Assembly: GCF_036320965.1 (NCBI RefSeq)
Contig: NC_092225.1
Span: 54,365,980-54,429,979, forward strand
DNA length: 64,000 nucleotides
DNA from: Panulirus ornatus
Taxonomy: Eukaryota; Arthropoda; Malacostraca; Decapoda; Palinuridae
Direction: 5' to 3'
In this document: positions 1 through 12,100 of the stretch, in pieces
How positions within the stretch are numbered: position 1 is the first letter of the stretch
How the letters are laid out: every line of letters starts with the position of its first letter
Program-made: the position numbers and the translations under genes
Notes under the pieces: generated by a model
The model's database searches: none
The model's input: only the letters and a program-made list of their open reading frames with translations
Told to the model about the DNA's origin: nothing

Positions 1-286
1 TCCTCTACCACTTCTGAAACCACACTGCTCTTCCCCAATCTGATGCTCTGTACATGCCTTCACCCTCTCAATCAATACCCTCCCATATAATTTACCAGGA
101 ATACTCAACAAACTTATACCTCTGTAATTTGAGCACTCACTCTAATCCCCTTTGCCTTTGTACAATGGCACTATGCACGCATTCCGCCAATCCTCAGGCA
201 CCTCACCATGAGTCATACATACATTAAATAACCTTACCAACCAGTCAACAATACAGTCACCCCCTTTTTTAATAAATTCAACTGCA
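1..286 (-). mobile_element. RTE-like LINE fragment (reverse transcriptase part)
   Basis: Nearly the same sequence as 13385-13672 of the longer LINE copy at 12.5-15.2 kb. On the minus strand it encodes the middle of the reverse transcriptase (region of the [10 protein letters not shown] and [10 protein letters not shown] motifs). The element runs off the left edge of the window, and the homology stops at an A/T-rich stretch near 287-305. It is a dead fragment. Confidence 0.85.
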
Positions 287-2134
287 AATAAATAATATAT
301 ATATAGAAGTAATTGGATGCCCTAACTGGCTGAGGTCATAAGCCATACAAAAATAGGTAATTACACACACACAAATTGGTAACTTGAAATAGTTACACAT
401 ACATGAACACAAATTAAATGGCATAGAAATTCTTCGTAACAATATTGGTGGCTTTTAGAAATGTCTGGCCATCTCTCCAAAATTCCTCAATTTGTAACTC
501 ACTTTTACAGCAAACAAATTGTCAAATCTTTTGATTTCATGTTTTAAATAACTCAGCCTAAGATGGTCAATGAAATGCTAAAACAAAAAAAGTTACTTCT
601 TTTTAGTCACTAACTTAACAACACATTCTACATTAACACCCTAAAAGTCTTGTACTTATCCTGTCTGGTGTGAGTTTAAGACAGACTTTTTGGTTTGTAT
701 ATTTTAAAGTCAGCCACTCAAACGTCAGTTATTAACTGTTGCTTTACTGGCAGAACTTTCCATCTGTCTCCCTCTCATCAGGGACCAAAAAAAATCTGAC
801 CTATGCTTAGAGCAATCATGACCATCACATCATCTACAAATGCAACAAAACCATAACTTAAGCAAAGACCTTATGATATATATGATGGTCCCAAAGACAG
901 CCAAATCCAGATGGTGGTACACACCAAACATACGCCTGTATTGCAAAGCGGAATGGAAGGTTGTATGTCCAGATAGATGGGGTCACTGGAAGCAATGAGG
1001 TACAGGCAAAGGCTAGGTAGTGTCAGGATGCCATGCTGGGTCACCAGGGTAAGCAGGATCACAGAGGGCAGGTGGGTTGTGTTAGTTAGCTGGAATATGT
1101 TGGGGCTCTGGGTCAGATCAGGAATATGGGCCATGCAGGGAGGCACAGTCACAGCATGAGGCTGGGTCACTGGAGAAAGCTGGATCATGTCAGGACGTTA
1201 GGTCATGTGGGGGAGGGGAATAGAACAGGAGGAGATTAGATTTATGCTGGGGCTAACTTATGTGAACTGTTTTGCCTTTAAATTCATGGGCTAGTGAAAG
1301 AACACAACTCATGGTTTCATTGTTCTAAAAAATAATGTTACTTCCGAGTCCCTCCTTGTAAACCTTCAACACATCACCAAACTTCAGGATATGAGGTCAA
1401 ATTTAGTAGTATGTACCATATAAATGTTGATGAATGAAGACCTTACTATCATCAAGACTGTAACTTTAAAATTGATGTTCTGAGATTCCTTCTCTCAAGG
1501 CAGGTTAGAACTATAGAAGCATCTATCTTTCATCTCATGAATTACCAACAATACCTGATCTGTAGATAATTAATAAGCATTTCTCTGATTAATGATCACA
1601 GCAGCATCTATCTATGCCTCTAGAAATGGATCACCTTAATATGCATATCTTTTATGGAGATGAATTTTGCAAAGTGGGTTTCTATCCTCAAGTCCACTGG
1701 CAAGCTTGAGGGCAGATATATCTAATGCACTTGAGGTGACCTGCTATTCTGGGACACAAAAGGAGTATAAAAGCACAACCTTTCAAAACATGAATTCTTA
1801 TTGGCATTTCACTATCACTTTACAAGAAAAGTTAAATATCAGTACACCTAATATGACAAATATCTGCCTCAGACTAATAAAGACTATTTGAAACTAAAGT
1901 TAATCAAAAGTCCTGAAACATCATTAACCTGAATCTTAAAGTATATAAAGGCATATCCATGTTAACACCTGAAATGACCCATTATTCATGTGGAATTTAT
2001 GTCAACTTGTTCGCCTATGATATGTACCTAAATCATATTAAAAACCTAACTAAATATGGTACACATAAATCCAAACTTGTTTGTACAATAAACTAACTTG
2101 CATTTAAGAATTTTACTCTACTCTGGCTACAGTT
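287..2134. other. 3' flank and probable 3' UTR of mRpS34; no gene seen
   Basis: No convincing coding exon on either strand. 960-1230 is purine-rich on the plus strand, with loosely repeated GGGTCAC/GGATCA motifs that may be a decayed minisatellite. The mRpS34 3' UTR must begin at 2134 and run to lower coordinates. I did not find a clear minus-strand AATAAA close to the stop. Confidence 0.5.
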
Positions 2135-2299
2135 CTATAATAATCCTTCATACAGCTGTGGACTAAGTGGAGTACCCAATCCAATAGAAATATCAACAGT
2201 GGGTTTTTCTCCATCCTTAGCAATGCGACATAAACTATGGTTGTTTCCAATACGAAGTTTGAGAATTTTTGAAGGGTGTCCTTCCCTTTCTGCCAAAAT
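2135..2299 (-). CDS. mRpS34: mRpS34 exon 4 (last coding exon)
   Basis: Follows a strong acceptor (TTTTGTCTTTCAG on the minus strand, AG at 2301-2300). It encodes residues 135-188, beginning [15 protein letters not shown] and ending in a TAG stop. The start is in phase with exon 3, whose last codon is Lys of PPLLK. The IxAER block right after PPLL is typical of mS34. The downstream tail ([13 protein letters not shown]...) is less conserved in the family. Confidence 0.88.
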   Translation of the reverse strand: MLAEREGHPSKILKLRIGNNHSLCRIAKDGEKPTVDISIGLGTPLSPQLYEGLL

Positions 2300-3053
2300 C
2301 TGAAAGACAAAATATTTCAAGGTGAACTGGGAAGATCAAACAAAGCTGCATTGTGATAGTTTACCTCTTCTGCAAAAGTGCCCTCCTGAGGTGCTGGTTT
2401 TGACTCTTTTTATTATCCTTAAAAGTATACTTTAGTCCAGAATCATCACCTCAATGCTAGAATTTAGCTTTCCCTAACCTAAAGTTTAATAATCTGAAGT
2501 ATAAATCCTTAGCTACACAATTGCCTCTGGAATGACTATATTTCCACACTGATAAAGGAGGCTTGAGGGATACGTGTAATACTGTCCAGTCAAATGGATT
2601 CCAACAAGGGTAGCTTAACTATACTAAAAAAGTACCCAAAACTCTCAAAGATTGTTTTACATTGGTCAGCTAATCAAAGCTAATAAAGACATGTGAAACT
2701 ATTATATTATCTATACCCCCTTTTAGGCAGACTAGGGTCATGATCCCATGTGAAAAACAATAACTAATCTTCAGAAAAAGTACTGGCCAGAGCATAGCTT
2801 TTTTTTTTTTTTTTTTCATACTATTCGCTATTTCCCGCGATAGCGAGGTAGCGTTAAGAACAGAGGGACTGGGCCTTTGAGGGAATATCCTCACCTGGCC
2901 CTCTTCTCTGTTCCTTCTTTTGGAAAAAAAAAAAAAAAAACGAGAGGGGAGGATTTCCAGCCCCCCGCTCCCTTCCCTTTTAGTCGCCTTCTACGACACG
3001 CAGGGAATACGTGGGAAGTATTCTTTCTCCCCTATCCCCAGGGAATATATTAA

Positions 3054-3115
<62 letters not shown>

Positions 3116-6100
3116 CAAAGATGAGCAAAGAAAGACTGACTAAGAGGATCTTAATATTAAAAGTAGATGAAACAAATGGGAATAGGGAGACCTAGAAGGA
3201 GATGAAAGGAATGACTGAAGGAGGCTTTGGGGTACTGGGGCCTAAACATTCAGGAAAATGAAGGGCATGCATAGGATAGAATGAACTGGATTCATGTGAA
3301 ATATAGGATCAACAAGATGGTAATGGACTGATCCAGAGCAAATGAAGCAATCTAAAAGACCTGGTTGTGGATGGTAAGTGCTGGTTTCAGTAAATCATAC
3401 TTGACAGCTGGAGAGTGGAGATGTGTAAGTGAGGCCAGTATTATCACGTTCCTGATGTTTCCTATACAAAGTTGGAAAAAGCAATTACATATGAAAAAAA
3501 AAATCTAAAATGTTATTATCTACTAAAAAACTCTTTACATTTGTATGTTGTTATTAAGGTACTGAATGGTAGAAGCTGAATCCCCACAACGACTTGCTTT
3601 CTGAGTACTGTGTCCAAGAGCATTAACAAAGATTGATGTAGATCCACGGCATTTTCGGTCTTCCTCACTAGCAGGTCCAAGATGAGAGGATGAACTTTTA
3701 CTACTTTCCATTTTCTGACCTTGGTAGTGTGGCACTATCATGTTCAATGCAATATGTTTACTTTCATTTGTGCAGTCTTGTTCACTGTGTGCATTTTGAA
3801 TGACAGGTCCAGGTGCTACTTCTACTCCTTGATGATGAGACTCACTACCAGTAAATCCAGTGAGTGAGTTGTTGGATGACCGCGATGAAGGCCGTGTGAA
3901 GGAAGACGACCGACTGCCTTTATTGGAACATGTAGACCCACTTCGTTCAACTTGATCTCCATCCCCTCCACAATCTAACTTTTCCACTGCTTTATCTATA
4001 GCTTTAAACTGCCACACCAAGTGGTAGTTGTACAGGAACTGTCGGTGGTCAAAGCGATGATCATCAGGTGAATATGTCTCAGCATGGTATGCTGGAGTCA
4101 AAACAGTCATCTTGTGGCGGTTAACACTGTAACAACGGAAGAACAGCTTAACTTTCTCTGCAACCTCTTTAGGTGCACATTGATCAGACCAAAGATGAAC
4201 TAGCTTGCCAAACATGGAGTATGGACCACAACATTCAACTTTTCGAAGCTTTCCATATGTGGACAGTTCATCATATGACATGCCCATGTCTGCTTCATCT
4301 GTTTGTACAAGTGAGCCCTCCTCAAGTGGTTCAAGTTCTGCAGTAGGTGGCGCTCCTGGAATATCGCCTAGTACAGGAACATTAAGTCTGCCTTTGGCTA
4401 GAAGCAGAAATCTCTTGAGGTCAGCCTTGGAAAATCCACCGATTTATCGGTGCCAATTATTAACAAAGGTTGGTGGTAGATGTACACATCCCTCAAGCTT
4501 CCTCTGTCTGCAGGCAGAAGTTACTCCCCTAAAACAAATCCAATTTTGGAACTTTCTGAGCCTGAAGGAGAGTAATACTAATGACAGGAACAGATTAGGT
4601 TGCAGGTTAACAAGCCTGCCACTTTTATGTATTCCTACCCTTTTTGCTAGCCAACCTAGATCTGTTAATAGTCCCCACAAATGGTGCAAATGGTATGAAA
4701 ATAAGTTGCTTGCCTGCAGTCATTTTCAACAAGAGATGCATGTTCATGGGGGTAAGAAGCATGCAAGAGGAATAAATGATGAATATGAGAGGCTGAAGAT
4801 ATTCCTTATTATTACAACCACAAGTTGGTGGCAGGTGTACACATCCGTCAAGCTTCCTCTGTTTGCAAGCAGAAATTACTCCCCTTCACCAAACACAATT
4901 TAGGAACTTTATGAGTCTGAAGGAGAGTAATATTATTAAGAGAAAAAGCTAAGGTTGCAGAGTTAGCAAGCCTACCATTGTTAGGTATTCCTGCCCTTTC
5001 TATTAGCCTCCAAAATTAGGGCTAGGGTCCTTAATTCTGTCAATAGTCCCCACAAATGGTGCATCTGAGTTTGGAAGAAAAATGTTTGCCTGCAGTCATT
5101 TTCAACATGAGATGCATGTTCATGTGGGTATGAGGCATGCAAGACAAATAAATGAATACTTTCCATGCCCTCCCATACTCTTGGTCATAGGAGAATTACA
5201 CATCCTTCTTTTCCTTGATAATTTTCACTCATTCCCATACATACCACACTTTCCATGCCCTCCCATACTCTTGGTCATAGGAGAATTACACATCCTTCTT
5301 TTCCTTGATAATTTTCACTCATTCCCATACATACCACACTTTCCATGCCCTCCCATACTCTTGGTCATAGGAGAATTACACATCCTTCTTTTCCTTGATA
5401 ATTTTCACTCATTCCCATACATACCACACTTTCCATGCCCTCCCATACTCTTGGTCATAGGAGAATTACACATCCTTCTTTTCCTTGATAATTTTCACTC
5501 ATTCCCATACATACCACACTTTCCATGCCCTCCCATACTCTTGGTCATAGGAGAATTACACATCCTTCTTTTCCTTGATAATTTTCACTCATTCCCATAC
5601 ATACCACACTTTCCATGCCCTCCCATACTCTTGGTCATAGGAGAATTACACATCCTTCTTTTCCTTGATAATTTTCACTCATTCCCATACATACCACACT
5701 TTCCATGCCCTCCCATACTCTTGGTCATAGGAGAATTACACATCCTTCTTTTCCTTGATAATTTTCACTCATTCCCATACATACCACACTTTCCATGCCC
5801 TCCCATACTCTTGGTCATAGGAGAATTACACATCCTTCTTTTCCTTGATAATTTTCACTCATTCCCATACATACCACACTTTCCATGCCCTCCCATACTC
5901 TTGGTCATAGGAGAATTACACATCCTTCTTTTCCTCTTCCTTGATAATTTTCACTCATTCCCATACATACCACACTTTCCATGCCCTCCCATACTCTTGG
6001 TCATAGGAGAATTACACATCCTTCTTTTCCTTGATAATTTTCACTCATTCCCATACATACCACACTTTCCATGCCCTCCCATACTCTTGGTCATAGGAGA

Positions 6101-9100
6101 ATTACACATCCTTCTTTTCCTCTTCCTTGATAATTTTCACTCATTCCCATACATACCACACTTTCCATGCCCTCCCATACTCTTGGTCATAGGAGAATTA
6201 CACATCCTTCTTTTCCTCTTCCTTGATAATTTTCACTCATTCCCATACATACCACACTTTCCATGCCCTCCCATACTCTTGGTCATAGGAGAATTACACA
6301 TCCTTCTTTTCCTCTTCCTTGATAATTTTCACTCATTCCCATACATACCACACTTTCCATGCCCTCCCATACTCTTGGTCATAGGAGAATTACACATCCT
6401 TCTTTTCCTCTTCCTTGATAATTTTCACTCATTCCCATACATACCACACTTTCCATGCCCTCCCATACTCTTGGTCATAGGAGAATTACACATCCTTCTT
6501 TTCCTCTTCCTTGATAATTTTCACTCATTCCCATACATACCACACTTTCCATGCCCTCCCATACTCTTGGTCATAGGAGAATTACACATCCTTCTTTTCC
6601 TTGATAATTTTCACTCATTCCCATACATACCACACTTTCCATGCCCTCCCATACTCTTGGTCATAGGAGAATTACACATCCTTCTTTTCCTCTTCCTTGA
6701 TAATTTTCACTCATTCCCATACATACCACACTTTCCATGCCCTCCCATACTCTTGGTCATAGGAGAATTACACATCCTTCTTTTCCTCTTCCTTGATAAT
6801 TTTCACTCATTCCCATACATACCACACTTTCCATGCCCTCCCATACTCTTGGTCATAGGAGAATTACACATCCTTCTTTTCCTCTTCCTTGATAATTTTC
6901 ACTCATTCCCATACATACCACACTTTCCATGCCCTCCCATACTCTTGGTCATAGGAGAATTACACATCCTTCTTTTCCTTGATAATTTTCACTCATTCCC
7001 ATACATACCACACTTTCCATGCCCTCCCATACTCTTGGTCATAGGAGAATTACACATCCTTCTTTTCCTCTTCCTTGATAATTTTCACTCATTCCCATAC
7101 ATACCACACTTTCCATGCCCTCCCATACTCTTGGTCATAGGAGAATTACACATCCTTCTTTTCCTTGATAATTTTCACTCATTCCCATACATACCACACT
7201 TTCCATGCCCTCCCATACTCTTGGTCATAGGAGAATTACACATCCTTCTTTTCCTTGATAATTTTCACTCATTCCCATACATACCACACTTTCCATGCCC
7301 TCCCATACTCTTGGTCATAGGAGAATTACACATCCTTCTTTTCCTTGATAATTTTCACTCATTCCCATACATACCACACTTTCCATGCCCTCCCATACTC
7401 TTGGTCATAGGAGAATTACACATCCTTCTTTTCCTTGATAATTTTCACTCATTCCCATACATACCACACTTTCCATGCCCTCCCATACTCTTGGTCATAG
7501 GAGAATTACACATCCTTCTTTTCCTTGATAATTTTCACTCATTCCCATACATACCACACTTTCCATGCCCTCCCATACTCTTGGTCATAGGAGAATTACA
7601 CATCCTTCTTTTCCTTGATAATTTTCACTCATTCCCATACATACCACACTTTCCATGCCCTCCCATACTCTTGGTCATAGGAGAATTACACATCCTTCTT
7701 TTCCTTGATAATTTTCACTCATTCCCATACATACCACACTTTCCATGCCCTCCCATACTCTTGGTCATAGGAGAATTACACATCCTTCTTTTCCTTGATA
7801 ATTTTCACTCATTCCCATACATACCACACTTTCCATGCCCTCCCATACTCTTGGTCATAGGAGAATTACACATCCTTCTTTTCCTTGATAATTTTCACTC
7901 ATTCCCATACATACCACACTTTCCATGCCCTCCCATACTCTTGGTCATAGGAGAATTACACATCCTTCTTTTCCTTGATAATTTTCACTCATTCCCATAC
8001 ATACCACACTTTCCATGCCCTCCCATACTCTTGGTCATAGGAGAATTACACATCCTTCTTTTCCTTGATAATTTTCACTCATTCCCATACATACCACACT
8101 TTCCATGCCCTCCCATACTCTTGGTCATAGGAGAATTACACATCCTTCTTTTCCTCTTCCTTGATAATTTTCACTCATTCCCATACATACCACACTTTCC
8201 ATGCCCTCCCATACTCTTGGTCATAGGAGAATTACACATCCTTCTTTTCCTTGATAATTTTCACTCATTCCCATACATACCACACTTTCCATGCCCTCCC
8301 ATACTCTTGGTCATAGGAGAATTACACATCCTTCTTTTCCTCTTCCTTGATAATTTTCACTCATTCCCATACATACCACACTTTCCATGCCCTCCCATAC
8401 TCTTGGTCATAGGAGAATTACACATCCTTCTTTTCCTTGATAATTTTCACTCATTCCCATACATACCACACTTTCCATGCCCTCCCATACTCTTGGTCAT
8501 AGGAGAATTACACATCCTTCTTTTCCTTGATAATTTTCACTCATTCCCATACATACCACACTTTCCATGCCCTCCCATACTCTTGGTCATAGGAGAATTA
8601 CACATCCTTCTTTTCCTTGATAATTTTCACTCATTCCCATACATACCACACTTTCCATGCCCTCCCATACTCTTGGTCATAGGAGAATTACACATCCTTC
8701 TTTTCCTTGATAATTTTCACTCATTCCCATACATACCACACTTTCCATGCCCTCCCATACTCTTGGTCATAGGAGAATTACACATCCTTCTTTTCCTTGA
8801 TAATTTTCACTCATTCCCATACATACCACACTTTCCATGCCCTCCCATACTCTTGGTCATAGGAGAATTACACATCCTTCTTTTCCTTGATAATTTTCAC
8901 TCATTCCCATACATACCACACTTTCCATGCCCTCCCATACTCTTGGTCATAGGAGAATTACACATCCTTCTTTTCCTTGATAATTTTCACTCATTCCCAT
9001 ACATACCACACTTTCCATGCCCTCCCATACTCTTGGTCATAGGAGAATTACACATCCTTCTTTTCCTTGATAATTTTCACTCATTCCCATACATACCACA

Positions 9101-12100
9101 CTTTCCATGCCCTCCCATACTCTTGGTCATAGGAGAATTACACATCCTTCTTTTCCTCTTCCTTGATAATTTTCACTCATTCCCATACATACCACACTTT
9201 CCATGCCCTCCCATACTCTTGGTCATAGGAGAATTACACATCCTTCTTTTCCTTGATAATTTTCACTCATTCCCATACATACCACACTTTCCATGCCCTC
9301 CCATACTCTTGGTCATAGGAGAATTACACATCCTTCTTTTCCTTGATAATTTTCACTCATTCCCATACATACCACACTTTCCATGCCCTCCCATACTCTT
9401 GGTCATAGGAGAATTACACATCCTTCTTTTCCTTGATAATTTTCACTCATTCCCATACATACCACACTTTCCATGCCCTCCCATACTCTTGGTCATAGGA
9501 GAATTACACATCCTTCTTTTCCTTGATAATTTTCACTCATTCCCATACATACCACACTTTCCATGCCCTCCCATACTCTTGGTCATAGGAGAATTACACA
9601 TCCTTCTTTTCCTCTTCCTTGATAATTTTCACTCATTCCCATACATACCACACTTTCCATGCCCTCCCATACTCTTGGTCATAGGAGAATTACACATCCT
9701 TCTTTTCCTTGATAATTTTCACTCATTCCCATACATACCACACTTTCCATGCCCTCCCATACTCTTGGTCATAGGAGAATTACACATCCTTCTTTTCCTT
9801 GATAATTTTCACTCATTCCCATACATACCACACTTTCCATGCCCTCCCATACTCTTGGTCATAGGAGAATTACACATCCTTCTTTTCCTTGATAATTTTC
9901 ACTCATTCCCATACATACCACACTTTCCATGCCCTCCCATACTCTTGGTCATAGGAGAATTACACATCCTTCTTTTCCTTGATAATTTTCACTCATTCCC
10001 ATACATACCACACTTTCCATGCCCTCCCATACTCTTGGTCATAGGAGAATTACACATCCTTCTTTTCCTCTTCCTTGATAATTTTCACTCATTCCCATAC
10101 ATACCACACTTTCCATGCCCTCCCATACTCTTGGTCATAGGAGAATTACACATCCTTCTTTTCCTTGATAATTTTCACTCATTCCCATACATACCACACT
10201 TTCCATGCCCTCCCATACTCTTGGTCATAGGAGAATTACACATCCTTCTTTTCCTCTTCCTTGATAATTTTCACTCATTCCCATACATACCACACTTTCC
10301 ATGCCCTCCCATACTCTTGGTCATAGGAGAATTACACATCCTTCTTTTCCTTGATAATTTTCACTCATTCCCATACATACCACACTTTCCATGCCCTCCC
10401 ATACTCTTGGTCATAGGAGAATTACACATCCTTCTTTTCCTTGATAATTTTCACTCATTCCCATACATACCACACTTTCCATGCCCTCCCATACTCTTGG
10501 TCATAGGAGAATTACACATCCTTCTTTTCCTTGATAATTTTCACTCATTCCCATACATACCACACTTTCCATGCCCTCCCATACTCTTGGTCATAGGAGA
10601 ATTACACATCCTTCTTTTCCTTGATAATTTTCACTCATTCCCATACATACCACACTTTCCATGCCCTCCCATACTCTTGGTCATAGGAGAATTACACATC
10701 CTTCTTTTCCTTGATAATTTTCACTCATTCCCATACATACCACACTTTCCATGCCCTCCCATACTCTTGGTCATAGGAGAATTACACATCCTTCTTTTCC
10801 TTGATAATTTTCACTCATTCCCATACATACCACACTTTCCATGCCCTCCCATACTCTTGGTCATAGGAGAATTACACATCCTTCTTTTCCTTGATAATTT
10901 TCACTCATTCCCATACATACCACACTTTCCATGCCCTCCCATACTCTTGGTCATAGGAGAATTACACATCCTTCTTTTCCTTGATAATTTTCACTCATTC
11001 CCATACATACCACACTTTCCATGCCCTCCCATACTCTTGGTCATAGGAGAATTACACATCCTTCTTTTCCTTGATAATTTTCACTCATTCCCATACATAC
11101 CACACTTTCCATGCCCTCCCATACTCTTGGTCATAGGAGAATTACACATCCTTCTTTTCCTCTTCCTTGATAATTTTCACTCATTCCCATACATACCACA
11201 CTTTCCATGCCCTCCCATACTCTTGGTCATAGGAGAATTACACATCCTTCTTTTCCTCTTCCTTGATAATTTTCACTCATTCCCATACATACCACACTTT
11301 CCATGCCCTCCCATACTCTTGGTCATAGGAGAATTACACATCCTTCTTTTCCTCTTCCTTGATAATTTTCACTCATTCCCATACATACCACACTTTCCAT
11401 GCCCTCCCATACTCTTGGTCATAGGAGAATTACACATCCTTCTTTTCCTCTTCCTTGATAATTTTCACTCATTCCCATACATACCACACTTTCCATGCCC
11501 TCCCATACTCTTGGTCATAGGAGAATTACACATCCTTCTTTTCCTTGATAATTTTCACTCATTCCCATACATACCACACTTTCCATGCCCTCCCATACTC
11601 TTGGTCATAGGAGAATTACACATCCTTCTTTTCCTCTTCCTTGATAATTTTCACTCATTCCCATACATACCACACTTTCCATGCCCTCCCATACTCTTGG
11701 TCATAGGAGAATTACACATCCTTCTTTTCCTTGATAATTTTCACTCATTCCCATACATACCACACTTTCCATGCCCTCCCATACTCTTGGTCATAGGAGA
11801 ATTACACATCCTTCTTTTCCTCTTCCTTGATAATTTTCACTCATTCCCATACATACCACACTTTCCATGCCCTCCCATACTCTTGGTCATAGGAGAATTA
11901 CACATCCTTCTTTTCCTTGATAATTTTCACTCATTCCCATACATACCACACTTTCCATGCCCTCCCATACTCTTGGTCATAGGAGAATTACACATCCTTC
12001 TTTTCCTCTTCCTTGATAATTTTCACTCATTCCCATACATACCACACTTTCCATGCCCTCCCATACTCTTGGTCATAGGAGAATTACACATCCTTCTTTT

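Noticed and set aside
871..1188. 105-residue frame (minus) and its plus-strand counterpart
   Set aside because: Low-complexity, opposite-strand openness in a purine-skewed stretch. No family match.
4205..4903. 232-residue plus-strand frame
   Set aside because: Antisense of the NAD synthetase fragment continuing into the 355-bp repeat. No homology of its own.
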